A DNA stretch of 64,000 nt, taken from Beverwykella pulmonaria (taxonomy: Eukaryota > Ascomycota > Dothideomycetes > Pleosporales > Melanommataceae). The stretch lies in assembly GCA_001599595.1 (NCBI GenBank), contig BCHH01000008.1, forward strand, positions 478,220 through 542,219, given 5' to 3'. Positions within the stretch are counted from its first letter, which is position 1. The number at the start of each line of letters is the position of its first letter. The notes beneath the pieces were generated by a model. It did not search any database. It was not told the origin of the DNA and worked only from the letters and a program-made list of their open reading frames with translations. Positions 32,808 to 43,187 of this stretch are shown here, one piece after another. Made by a program: the position numbers and the translations under genes.

Positions 32808-35500
32808 TTACGCCGCTACCCCGGCAGTCTGCCGCGCACCTCTCGGCCCTCTAACAGCACCAGGTCTATTAAGCGTATACTTCGCGAACGCCCTCGCAAG
32901 CGCCTTCTTGCAGCTGACCTTCTGTGAGCCAATGAAAGAGTCGACAGCGACAGCAATGGCGCGGTCGACGTCAATCTTTGCACAGTATTCTGAAAGACGC
33001 ATTTTGCAGAATGCTTCAGAAATACGCATAATGGCTTCCAAATGACGAACCTAACACAATTAGCATGATGAGTGACTATAAACAAAGTGTGGAAGAAAAG
33101 TTGGACTTACAGTGATCGGATAGGCACCAGTAGCAAGACTCTCCCTCCTCATATCGGCGAAAAGCCTTGCTACCTTGTCTACGTCGATCTGGAGCAGCTT
33201 CGGGTGGCACTTTTCCCTCGCATACAGTATGTATTTCCGCAAAAGCTCTTGAGGGATCTCGCCTTCCTGGGTTTGGCCCGTCTCTTCGCTATCAACGTCC
33301 ATAGACTGTTCGCTCTCCTTAGGTTTCTCTGCGTCTGTAAATCCATATGATGAGTTGGTGAGAGGATGAGCACGACCGTGCGAGTTCACAACGAATTTAG
33401 CAAGACGCTCGTCTTCTTTGGGATCGACAGTATCGCGGACAACGCACAGTATGTCGAAACGGGATAAAATGGGTTCCGTGAGCTCAACATTCTGGGAGAA
33501 AGGGATGGTGGAGTTATAGCGTCCGCCGATGGGGTTGGCGGCGGCAACGACGGCACAACGGGCCTGAAGTGTGGTGACAATACCAGCCTTTGAGATGGAA
33601 ATTGTTTGTTGTTCCATAGCTTCGTGGATGGATGTTCGATCCTGATCGTTCATTTTGTCGAATTCGTCGATCAGACACGTGCCCTTGTCTGCCAGCACTA
33701 GCGCTCCACCTTCCAAGGTCCATTCACTGGTCATTGGATCGCGACGAACTGATGCTGTGAGACCGACAGCGGATGCACCCTGACCAGTGGCGAAGACAGC
33801 ACGATGTGCAGTTTTCTCTATGTATTTGAGGATCTGAGACTTCGCTGTACCAGGGTCTCCGAGAAGAAGCACATTGATGTCACCACGGATGTTGTGTCGA
33901 CCGGGAGCCACCTTGGAACAGCCTCCGAAGAGTGAGAGAGCGACGGCGGTCTTGATATCCGTGTGGCCGTAGATACTTGGCGCGATAGAGCCGATAAGCT
34001 TGTCTACAATCTTGGGGTCCCGAGCAAGATTACGAATCGCACGTTCGTCTTCCTCAGTGAGTCGGAAGCCAGCAAGCTGATCGTGAGACTTGACGACATA
34101 ATTTGCTTCGAGGATCGTAGCGAAGACAGGGAAGCCGTTCTTGTTGTTGAGCTGTGCGTCGTAATTGTTGCGATAGATACCGGTGACCTCAATTTCTTCT
34201 CCGGGCTTCGCCGAGTCGATCAGATCCCAGAGAAGTATGACCTCTCTGTGACGAGGGAGACGACCGGCTGGAACAGTACCAGGAGACTCCTGAAGTGTGA
34301 GCTTCTGGTAATTGCGGTACACTGTTCTCTCGGAGTTGACAGTAAAGGGGCCACGTGATTGGCAATTCGAGCAGAAGGAAATTTTTACTTCCACGTTTGA
34401 ATCCTGGTGGAAAGGTCCAAGAGTGACGCCGCACTTGGTGCAATCAAACTTAACGTACTTGAGCTGTGGGAAAACTCCGCTGCGGCGAGTGACGACTCCA
34501 TTGACTCGGACCAGACAGTTTAGATGGCTCTGTCGTAGCTGTCGTAGCGTGTACTGAACCGGAAGATCGGTCATTCGAACATGTATCTCGGAATGAATAC
34601 GCTCATAGTCGGGATAGTGGAGCAAGGTGACTTCCATGGCCACTTGATCGAATATTTTCAACATCTCAGTTGGTGTGTTAGCGAGCCAGTATGCCAATGT
34701 AGCTTTGGATTCGGCGAGGTGGTCAAAAGAGACTTCCAGAGACTCGGCGTTGATCTCACCCAGGGTACGGATGCGAGTTCCGTAAACTGACGTTCCATGC
34801 TCGTCGGTGTACTCGGTCAGGAAAGACTTGAACTCGCGTTGAATGGTCCTGGCTACGGCTGGCTGAGCAACCCATTCGGGCAACGTAGAGGCCTTCACAT
34901 CGGCAAGCGCTTCGAGCGTCAACTCCTCGTTCATGACATCGTCGTCCATGTCCATGTCATCTTGATCCTCATCGTACCGGTTTCTACGCGGGCGTCGCCG
35001 ATTTATCAAATCTGCCAGACCCTCCTCGTCATCGTCGGCGGGCAAGAAAGCAGCCGGCATTCGGCGTTTGGCCTCCCGATCACGGGCGTTAAGGCGTCGC
35101 TCGAGGTCCCGCCTCGTCGCAAGATCCAGCTCATCGTATTCCTCGTCGTCGATATCGGGGCCTCGGTACTCGTCGTTTTCTCGGATCCTGTAGTCGTTTT
35201 CGAAGTCGCCGCCAAAGAGATCGATTCCTTCTTGTTCCTCAGCGTCTTCGTCCAAGTCGTCGACATCCCGAATTAGATCCTCGTCGTCGAGCAAGTCCAT
35301 GTCCTCATCTTCGTCGCGGGGAATGATTGGCGGAGAAGAGGCCATTGCTACATTGTGTTAGAAGTCCCTCTAGTATTCGCCTGGATGGACAACTCACGGC
35401 TGGACGGCGGATGCGCTGCAGAAGACGGAAGATCATCATCGACGTCCCTGGAGCGCTTGTTCCGGCTGCTAGGCCCTGTGCCACGGTTTGCGGACGACAT
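32808..35500 (-). CDS. MCM2: DNA replication licensing factor Mcm2
   Basis: Mcm2 is a subunit of the hexameric MCM2-7 replicative helicase loaded at origins. Exons (complement) 35398-35500, 33111-35347 and 32808-33050 give 860 residues (yeast 868). The first exon, MSSANRGTGPSSRNKRSRDV, joins over a TTCTAAC branch point to an acidic N-terminal tail, which is the histone-binding and DDK-target region in the family. A C-x2-C..C-x2-C zinc finger is near residue 334. The AAA+ core has Walker A GDPGTAKSQ near 528, Walker B CLIDEFDKMND near 591, and the arginine-finger motif SRFD near 665. The small last exon carries the winged-helix end. The start of the long second exon at MASSPP is not the true N-terminus. 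Confidence 0.96.
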
Positions 35501-35964
35501 GTTGGTTCGAAGTGGTGAACTGGCGGTTGTTAGGACAAAGCCAGAGAAGGGCGGTAAAGAGGGGCAAGGGGCTGGAAAAAGCTCGGTCGTGGCTGCCCTC
35601 TCGAAAGTGAAAATACTTACCTCATGTTAACTTTCGACTCAATGCGCAATCCTTATGGTTATGAGTGGCAGTGAAGTCGAAAACAGTGCCAGGGAAGGGA
35701 AGAAGAGAGTGCAGAGAGGTGGGCGAGGAGGCGGATAAAACGCGACAACGCGTTCTACGCGTGAGGTCTTGGCGCGTATTCAATTGTTGTCCCCGATGCG
35801 GTTAGGCCACCTTGATCTCGAGATTTGGCCGCGACTCCACCACTACCTAGCTTGCTACCACAACATTACTGCCGCATCACTCCCTCGCCTGCCCGTCGCC
35901 GTCTGTGGTCCTCTTCCTTCTCGGCATTCCTCCGCCTACACCTTTTCGCGCCTTCTCAGCAACC
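35501..35964. other. Divergent promoter region of MCM2 and the UBR7-type gene
   Basis: 464 bp between two divergent start codons. It carries two ACGCGT boxes and a GGCGCGT sequence (described separately). No open frame of interest. Confidence 0.6.
35748..35762. promoter_or_regulatory. Paired MluI cell-cycle boxes (ACGCGT) upstream of MCM2
   Basis: ACGCGT occurs at 35748-35753 and again at 35757-35762, about 250 bp upstream of the MCM2 start codon, with GGCGCGT 10 bp further along (about 35771-35777). ACGCGT is the core of the MCB element bound by MBF (Mbp1-Swi6) to drive G1/S transcription of replication genes in yeasts. Two copies 9 bp apart in a divergent promoter with MCM2 fit that role. 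The same boxes could act on the UBR7-type gene. Confidence 0.65.
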
Positions 35965-37800
35965 ATGGCCGACTCACAATCCTCTAACGTCTCCGGCTCG
36001 AAGCCGCGCTCCAACAGCATATCCCAAGCTTCCGAGACATCGCAGACTGCAGCAGAGTAAATGCCTATTTGTTTGCAATTTTTGGTACTGTCGACTGATT
36101 TGAAGTTTACAGTTTCATAAAGGAACAGCTCAGCCTCGAGGCCGAAGCCCGAGAGGCTCTCCCATATGTTGGTCCCCCTCCATCCATCCGCGCATCTCTC
36201 TGACGTTCAGCAGCAATTTGATACCTGCACACGCGATCTCGGTGCCATACGACAGAGCCTCTTTTCTTGCCTAACCTGCAATCCGCCACCCACCGATGCT
36301 TTAGATCCCTACACCCCCGCCGGCGTCTGCTATTCCTGCTCTATTTCCTGCCACGGCGAGCACGTTTTGGTCGAGCTCTTCAACAAGCGCAACTTTGTCT
36401 GTGACTGTGGCTCAACGCGTCTCCCTGAGACAAGCCCATGTACCCTCCGAATGAACTCTTCGACAGGACAGAAAGGAGGTGTTACTGGAGAAGAACCAGC
36501 GAAGGACAACAAGTACGACCAGAACTTCCGTAATAGGTTTTGTGGGTGCAGCGAGCAGTACGATCCGTACGAGCAGAAGGGAACCATGTTTCAGTGTCTG
36601 GGACTGGGAACAGCAGACGAGGGAGGCTGTGGGGAGGACTGGTGGCATCCAGAGTGTGTTGTTGGCCTTGACCATGAGGAGTACAAGATGAGTCTGCAGA
36701 AAGAGAAAGCAGAAGGGGGGGTGGAATTTCGCAAGAGATTCTCGACGGAGATCAAAAAGGAGTTCACCGTGTCGCGGTTGGAGGAAGATGCAAATGGATA
36801 CGCAGATGCTCGGAGACCTTCCATTGTGACCGAAATTGCCGCAGCTCCCTCAGGGCCTATCATTACACCCACTGAACCTCATGGTATCGATGGAAACGAC
36901 ATTGCTGTAGATGACAACGATGAGAAGGAAGAAGAAGAGGATCCACTCCCTCCTGGATTTCCACAAGAGGACGACTTCGACCACATGCTTTGCTACAAGT
37001 GCGTAGAAGCTAATCCCTGGATCAAGAGATATGCTGGCACGCCAGGTTTCCTTCCTCCTGTGTACCACGATGCCACCTTGAACACCGATACAGCAAAAGA
37101 AGCAGTCATCCCTGACCCCGCATCCACCAACGGCAACTCCAAGAAACGCAAAGCAGATGACGACGACGACGATGGTCCCACGACATCAACATCCATGGCC
37201 CCTCCAAAGCGTCACAGGTCCGAAGACCCAGCCACAACCCTCTCTAGCATTCCCGAAACTACGACCCTAGCCCTCACACCCAAGAAGCAAGACTCCACCA
37301 TCTGCAAGCTCGACACTCTCCCTTCCCCCCCTTCATCTACGACCCCATTCTCCCTCTTTCTTAAGCCCGACTTCCGCGACTACCTCTGCCACTGCGCATC
37401 ATGCTTCCCACTTCTAAAACCTCACCCGCAACTCCTCGAAGAAGAAGAAACCTACGAACCTCCGATCTCTGAGAATGGCGACAACGATGGCGCTGCCTCT
37501 GTTGGAACAGGTTCCTTGCTCGATCGCGGCGAGGCTGCATTCAACAACATGGACCGCGTGCGCGCTATTCAGGGTGCTATGGCGTACGCGCACCTGAAGG
37601 ATAATCTGAAAGTGTTCTTGCAGCCGTTTGCTGAGAGTGGGAAAGCGGTTGGTGCGGAGGACATCAAGGCGTACTTTGAAAAGCTGAGGGGCGATGAGCA
37701 GGGAATCAAGGAAGCTGCAGGAGGTGCGGCGAAGAGCAAAGAGGATGAGGATGATGTGGGGCCTGGAGCAAATGGGAGAAAAGAGCAGAGAGGGTATTGA
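35965..37800 (+). CDS. Mlo2/UBR7-type UBR-box and PHD-like protein
   Basis: Exons 35965-36056, 36113-36167 and 36214 (or 36211)-37800 give 577 or 578 residues. The UBR box (about residues 65-125) shows the expected Cys/His pattern: CLTC, CYSCSISCHGEH, FVCDCGSTR. It is followed by a PHD-like zinc module (FCGCSEQYDPYE, MFQCLGLG, DWWHPECVVG), and later CYKC and CHCASC pairs. A basic-acidic segment KKRKADDDDDD near residue 360 may be an NLS. UBR7 in animals is a histone/N-degron-linked E3 candidate; fission yeast Mlo2 affects chromosome segregation. The acceptor of intron 2 is a CAGCAG tandem, leaving one Gln optional. It is one of two UBR-box proteins in this window. Confidence 0.9.
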
Positions 37801-38142
37801 GCGCCGACTGAGTTGCCTCTTGGCCCATTTCCAGCAATCGTACTAGTAGGACCTAGAAAAGCACTTGCTGAGTTTTTTTTATTGCTATTTGCATAACGAT
37901 GAGTGGATCTGGGCTTCATATCAAGGGTGTAATCCTACCTTAAGCTAAGAGAAAGCAATTATGAGGATGGAATTTACGTGTCTTTCAGGTAGCTATATCG
38001 TCGGTCTGGCGAACTATGACTTAGCATTTCAATGTTTAGGGGCCCATTTCTCTGAACTTAACAAGATGGCTAGGTAGCAAAATGTATAGCAACAAAATAT
38101 ATCAGAAATCTACGAACTTGGTGTGAAAATGTATCGTCGTAG
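37801..38142. other. Spacer before the ankyrin gene
   Basis: 342 bp, AT-rich, no gene seen. An ATG at 38129 (MYRRRSPAWD) is out of frame with the ankyrin exon and would need an extra intron to serve as its start. Confidence 0.35.
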
Positions 38143-39349
38143 ATCACCCGCGTGGGATTTGCGGACGTGCCGGACCTTAACTCCATCCGGCGCCCTCCAG
38201 TGAATGGATCACCATGCGAACCTCAAGCTACCCCAACGTCACCCCTCACAACACGCCTCCCACTTCGCGTCTCCCCACTCACCAAAGCCATCACCAGCCA
38301 TGACTCACTCGGGTCCAAAGAACCAATCTCACATATCACCATGTACGCACCCTTAACATAGACCAAGTGTTATCTTTAGTTACTCGTCCAAAGCTAATCC
38401 ACAAACCCAGGATCGATCCCCCGCGGCGTCTCCGCCGTGCAATCCTCCTCAACGACCTGCCCCTTGTGCGCCGCATAATCGCAAACAACCCCTCCTACCT
38501 GCGCAACCCAGACTTCAGCGACTTGTCAAACACCTCCCTGCACCTCGCGGCAAAGCATGGCTTCGTGGCCATCGCGGAATTCCTCATCGACGCAGGCCAC
38601 GAAGCAGAGGTTGTTAGCAGGAACAACGACTGGGAGACACCGCTGATGCTTGCCGCTGTGGCCGGGAAAGAGGATATGGGGGTTTTGCTCGCGAAGAGGT
38701 TTCCCGAGTGTGTGGGGTGGCAGAATAAGGAGGGCTTGGACGCTGTACTTCTCCCTTCCTCCCCTCTCCCTTGTGGAATTAAGGCTAATGTAGAGAGTAA
38801 AAGTTAATGCTATCTTGCAAATCCGGCTCCGGCACTGTCCATCTCATCCCTACTTTACTCAATCTGCGCCCGTCAATCCTCACGGCTGCCGACAATACAG
38901 GAAACACAGCGCTGCACCACGCGTGCGCCGCTGGCGAACTAAAGGCTCTGAGAATGCTACTGCAATACGGCGCAAATCCGCTCACGCCCAACGCGTACTC
39001 ATGGCTACCTCTACACTACTCGGCCACGCCTGCCGCGGAAGCCTATTTCAAGACACTAATTATAGAGTTCGAGAAGATGAAGGCGGAAGGGGCGCGGCAG
39101 AAGAGTGAGAGGGACCGGCAGAGGAATGCGGGTGTGAGGTTGGTTACCAGTGACGAAGGAATGGGCCAGGGAAGAGTGTCGGGAGAGAGACATAGAGCGA
39201 GAGATGATGCGGCGATTGCCGGGCTGCCGGCGCCGGGGATGGACTGGAGTCCAATCGAAAAGAGAAGAGCGATGACTCCCACAGAGGGTAGAAATGCTGG
39301 TTGGGCGTTTCTGGAAGGAGCACGGCCTAGGGCTGGGAGTGGAGGTTGA
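38143..39349 (+). CDS. Ankyrin-repeat protein (5' end uncertain)
   Basis: Three coding blocks are clear: up to 38342, 38411-38744 and 38804-39349. They read HDSLGSKEPISHITM, IDPPRRLRRAILLNDLPLVR, then ankyrin repeats: NTSLHLAAKHGFVAIAEFLI, DWETPLMLAAVAGK, LDALMLSCKSGSG, NTALHHACAAGELKALRMLL and YSWLPLHYSA. The tail is charged and probably disordered. I recognise a conserved Pezizomycotina ankyrin protein of unknown partner. The frame of the first exon is open from 38143, but it has no ATG except the one split by the first intron (AT at 38341-38342, G at 38411). The start is therefore either that spliced ATG or an upstream exon I could not find. Confidence 0.8.
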
Positions 39350-39649
39350 TGTACTGCCATGTCGCGTGCCATTTGCGGCGTTGAGGAGCCTGGGATACAA
39401 CTGGGGGATCAGAATTGGAATGAACTGGGCTGGATGGGAGTGAGGCGCAAATGCTGGGATATGGACTTTGGCAGCATTAGGACCTAATATAATCACAAAC
39501 TTATGTTCTTTGAACTCCTCACTATCTCATTATGATGTGTCTTCCATTCACCATCAGGGCTAGTCTATCGATGCTCGCTGAGGAACTCGACCTAATCTTA
39601 CACCCAAGAAGGGAAGCGCAACCTCCCAGACTGCCACCCCGCGTCGAAT
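39350..39649. other. Convergent 3' spacer between ankyrin gene and RPN3
   Basis: 300 bp with no gene. It holds the 3' ends of two converging transcripts. Confidence 0.4.
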
Positions 39650-41383
39650 CTATAGTCCATCAAACTCTCCGCCTGCATCATCGTCGTCAATATCACCCTC
39701 CTGTATCTCCTTAGCAAGCTCGCGCTCTCTCTCGCGGGCCTCCTGCGCATTCTTCAACTCTAGACGATGCTGGTTCATGGGGTAGCGCATGGCCTTGACG
39801 CACTCGTCGTGCAGTGCCAGACACGCCCGAATACGCTCATGGAATGCCTCACCGGGCTCGCGGGTGGCGTAGATGTCCCCAGCCTGCTTAGTCTGCATGA
39901 ACCCCTTCTCATGATCGATGGAAGCCTCTATCACACCATCGCGAATAGCCTTTGCAACAATATACTCAGCGGACTCTTCGCTCTCCAACCCAAGACGAAT
40001 GCAGATGTCCCGTAGCGAAATACGCGAGTACGAGAGGGAAAGCATGCGGATACCAGTTTTGATGACATTCTGGCGGAGACGAAGGATCAAGGTATAGGTC
40101 CCGTCGCGGTGGAAGGTGGAAGAGAAAGTCTGTACAATCTTCAAAAAGCCTTGAAGATCACCGACGCGGACTGCTCGGACGAGGCGGAAGTAAGGCTCTA
40201 ATGCCTGCTCCAGACGTGGCTGGCTAAAGACGGCACGATCTGGAATGTCCCCCATGAGCAGCTCCACGACCATCAACAGCTTAGTCGAAGCCTGATAAAA
40301 CCCAGTTGCGACGGCGTTTGTGGGGGACTTCCGAGTAGCACTTGTCAGGTGCTCATGTGCCTCGGTGTAGGACAGCTGGATGGCTCGTATACGGCCCACG
40401 TAGTAGAGGTACCGTGCGACTTGGTTATTGGGGGCGTTGGCGGGAAACTGGGTTTGTGCGACAAGGAGATCAGCCTGGGTGATGTCGGCGGTGGAGATGT
40501 AATTCCGGAGCAGCAGGGTGGTGACGGATGCTTGCGTGTCCTGGTCCTTTCTGAGAACAGCACTGCGGAGAGCCGCCAACAGCTTTCCGCGAATGGGAAT
40601 GACGGGGGACTGCTTGGACGGAGGCTTGGGATCTAGTTCCTCGTGGAAGAGCGAGAAGTAGAAGTAGGCCTTGGCTGCGAGGGAGTCCAACGTCCGCCTG
40701 TTGAGCTCACGGATCTTGTCTACTAGCTGCGATGAGAACTCGGCGCCCTCTTCGTAGTCTTTGGCGTCATATAGATACACCTGTGCATCGCATTAGAGGG
40801 CTCGAGAGGAAAGCGTCCAGTGGACATACCTGTATTAAGATGGCTATGTAGACATCGATCTCCGGTATCGGCTCCTTGGGGTTGCCCTTGTTCTGCGCGA
40901 TCTCTTCTTTATACTGAGCGACTACACCCTGGATAGTCTTGCCGTCCATGCCAATCGCCTCGATGAGGACCCTTGCCGTTGCATTGCTCGGCGAGTACGT
41001 CAAGACGATGACGGAACATAACACGCGGTCGGTGAGGCGCTTCCTGAGCGAAGATATTGAGCGAAGGGCCCGTAGCGTAAACCGGGTGTCGAACTGGGCT
41101 ACGGCACGTTCCAAGAGGGTGAAGCTGGAGCGGATGTCTTGCGTTGTTGGGTCAGCTTTGCGTGGACATTGACACTTGATGGGAGCTAGGCTTGTGGCAA
41201 TCATGAAGGTTGGTGCACATTCGGTGATAAATTGTTGAGGATATGCAGGGAAAACAGGTACACTCAAAAGGTAACCATGTTACATTACATGGAAGTCGAC
41301 TTACCAGCAACAGTCTTCTGCTCGACGTTCTCGGGCTTGAGCTGCTCTGCCTCGGAGACGACGCCTTCCATAGTTTCTGCCAT
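39650..41383 (-). CDS. RPN3: 26S proteasome regulatory subunit Rpn3
   Basis: Rpn3 (PSMD3) is a PCI-domain subunit of the 19S lid. Exons (complement) 41305-41383, 40830-41137 and 39650-40780 give 505 residues. Landmarks are LLERAVAQFDTRFTLRALRS, YLYDAKDYEEGAEFSSQLV, AKAYFYFSLFHEEL, YYVGRIRAIQLSYTEAHEHL, and the C-terminal PCI region TGIRMLSLSYSRISLRDICI through EYIVAKAIRDGVIEASIDHE. The protein ends in an acidic GDIDDDDAGGEFDGL. The first intron is 167 nt and its upstream flank reads open in frame, so a longer exon is possible but lacks family similarity. The gene is divergent from SPC34, with about 235 bp between start codons. Confidence 0.94.
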
Positions 41384-41618
41384 GGTGGTCGCTGGCGTCG
41401 GAGGAATGGCCGGGAGGGATAGAAGGTGCGGGCGGCGAGTGTGGGCAGCGAGACTGAGGTGGCTTGTTGGTGATGATGATGTTCGGAGGCGGAAGCTTCG
41501 AGCTCAGTGCTGGGTGAAGGCCGCCACGGGGCTCGGTGGTACTTTCTTCCGACCAGTGTTAACAAACGCGATCCACACCCCGCGTCGGAAAAGATAAAGT
41601 CACAAAGTGCGATCACAC

Positions 41619-42514
41619 ATGTCCATGATGACGCTCCTCGACGCGCACCTCGAGCAGATATCGCTCTGTGCCGCGTCAATTGCAGAGTTGCCGTGAGTGT
41701 ACGACTTGGTGTTGAGAGCATACACTAAACGCGTTACGTAGCTTTCCTCGACCAAAGATATTCACGAATTCCTTGCTGCAACAGCATGATATTACCACCT
41801 TGATTCGAGATACCGAACTACATGAGCGCGCTTTGTTCTCAGTTCCTCCGCCCCCACCAGCTCCAAAGGCGCAAGAACCCGTAGCAAGCTCGAACAGACG
41901 CAACACGGTATTCAGCGCCAGTGGCCCTGGTGCTAGCATCCCAGGAGGTGGCGCAAATGCCGTGCGAGCTCCCAAGAGGAATACAGCCGTGGCAGCTGTA
42001 CTGGGCACAGAGCTAGTAGAAAAGATCCGGAGAGGAGGTGGTGGCGGGGCAGGCACAGGGCTGGGGTATCGCACTTTCGATGGGAATAGCAGGAACGAAG
42101 TAGATGTGGAGACGCTTCTTGAAGGAGCAGAAAAACTTCTTGGGGTGTAGTACGTATATTGTGATGAAAATCACGAATCAGGTCTAACGCAGGAACAGTC
42201 CCATACCAGGAGCAAAAGAGAGAATCGCAGCAATGCGCCAGCGACACGCCAGACTGGAGGCTTCAATCGAGCACTACGAGTATAAAATAGCGGAGCAGAC
42301 TACCCAGTTAAGCAGAATGAATCGGCCACGAGATTACATCGACGATGGACCCGAGGCCATGGAAGTTGAGACGGAAGCCCCAGCTTTCCAGCCAATGACA
42401 AGCGAGGATCTGAAGAGGGAAGAGGAGGAGGTTCGGCAATTGGAGAAGAAGAAGAGGGTGCTTGAAGACCGTGTCAATTCAATAGGTAGAGACATCTCAG
42501 GGGTGTTGCGGTAG
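41619..42514 (+). CDS. SPC34: DASH/Dam1 complex subunit Spc34
   Basis: Spc34 is a subunit of the fungal DASH (Dam1) ring that couples kinetochores to microtubules. Exons 41619-41692, 41742-42149 and 42199-42514 give 265 residues. Diagnostic segments are LLDAHLEQISLCAASIAELP, FPRPKIFTNSLLQQHDITTL, IRDTELHERALFSVPPPPP, TAVAAVLGTELVEKIRRGGG, and YPIPGAKERIAAMRQRHARL. A C-terminal coiled coil rich in Glu/Lys (about residues 220-260) follows. The third intron boundary rescues what otherwise looks like a stop after LLGV. Three in-frame ATGs lie at the start (41619, 41625, 41628). A foldback repeat begins 6 nt after the stop codon. Confidence 0.92.
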
Positions 42515-43187
42515 CCCATCTACGAAGGAGCTCGTTTTTAGTGAGGAATAGCGGCTCGGCAAAATCCCCGCCAACGATATTCATCACTAAAAACGAGCTT
42601 CTTCGTAGGACGGAGTTCCTCGAAGAATGTCGATTTCCATTGTTACAACACAGACCCATCTCCACCATGAAATGGAGGCGGATGTGATTGATGAGGAAGT
42701 CTCCATAACACAAAGTCCGTTCTCATTCCGCTCAAGTTACGGAATGATTCCGCATATTACCAGCTCTATAGGACTGTGTCGCTCGCCCTGGAGATATGGA
42801 CATAGATTCAGCCGCGCCATGCTCTTTCGCATCTACAAGTTTAACATACCATCCAGAGCAATATTCCGCGGAGATGGCAATGTACAGCAAGACGGCAGCT
42901 TCTTCGCAGATGTAGGGTGTGTGGCATCAAAAGTGAGTCTATACTCGGAACCCCCGGCACTCGAACAGAATACGGAAATGTCACTTTCAACATATTTCCT
43001 AAATTGTGCTAGCAATCTCACAATGATCTTCGGACGCTAATGCACGACCTCCGCCCGGAAGACTGTTGGAGAAGTGACTAAGCCCTTTCAATATATATAT
43101 GCATCACACTCACATCTGGCTATTCATGTTGTCTTGTTTTTCTGCTTCCCTTACTTCACATCTACTACGAATCCCATTTGAGCAAAT
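42515..43187. other. Foldback and gene-free spacer before acyl-CoA-dehydrogenase-like gene
   Basis: About 670 bp. It begins with the foldback at 42520-42608. An open frame at 42627-43040 has no recognised domain. The final 100 bp contains TATATATATG (43092-43101), a plausible TATA region for the next gene. Confidence 0.4.
42520..42608. repeat. 89-bp foldback with 25-bp inverted arms
   Basis: The left arm 42520-42544 begins CTACGAAGGAGCTCG; the right arm 42584-42608 ends CGAGCTTCTTCGTAG. They match at 24 of 25 positions after reverse complement, around a 39-nt loop. No flanking target-site duplication is obvious. Placement immediately after the SPC34 stop codon fits either a tiny MITE-like insertion or a stable 3' UTR hairpin. 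Confidence 0.8.

Noticed and set aside
42627..43040. 137-codon open frame between SPC34 and the ACAD-like gene
   Set aside because: No domain. Alternative frames across the same bases look equally protein-like over short stretches, with no consistent splice solution.
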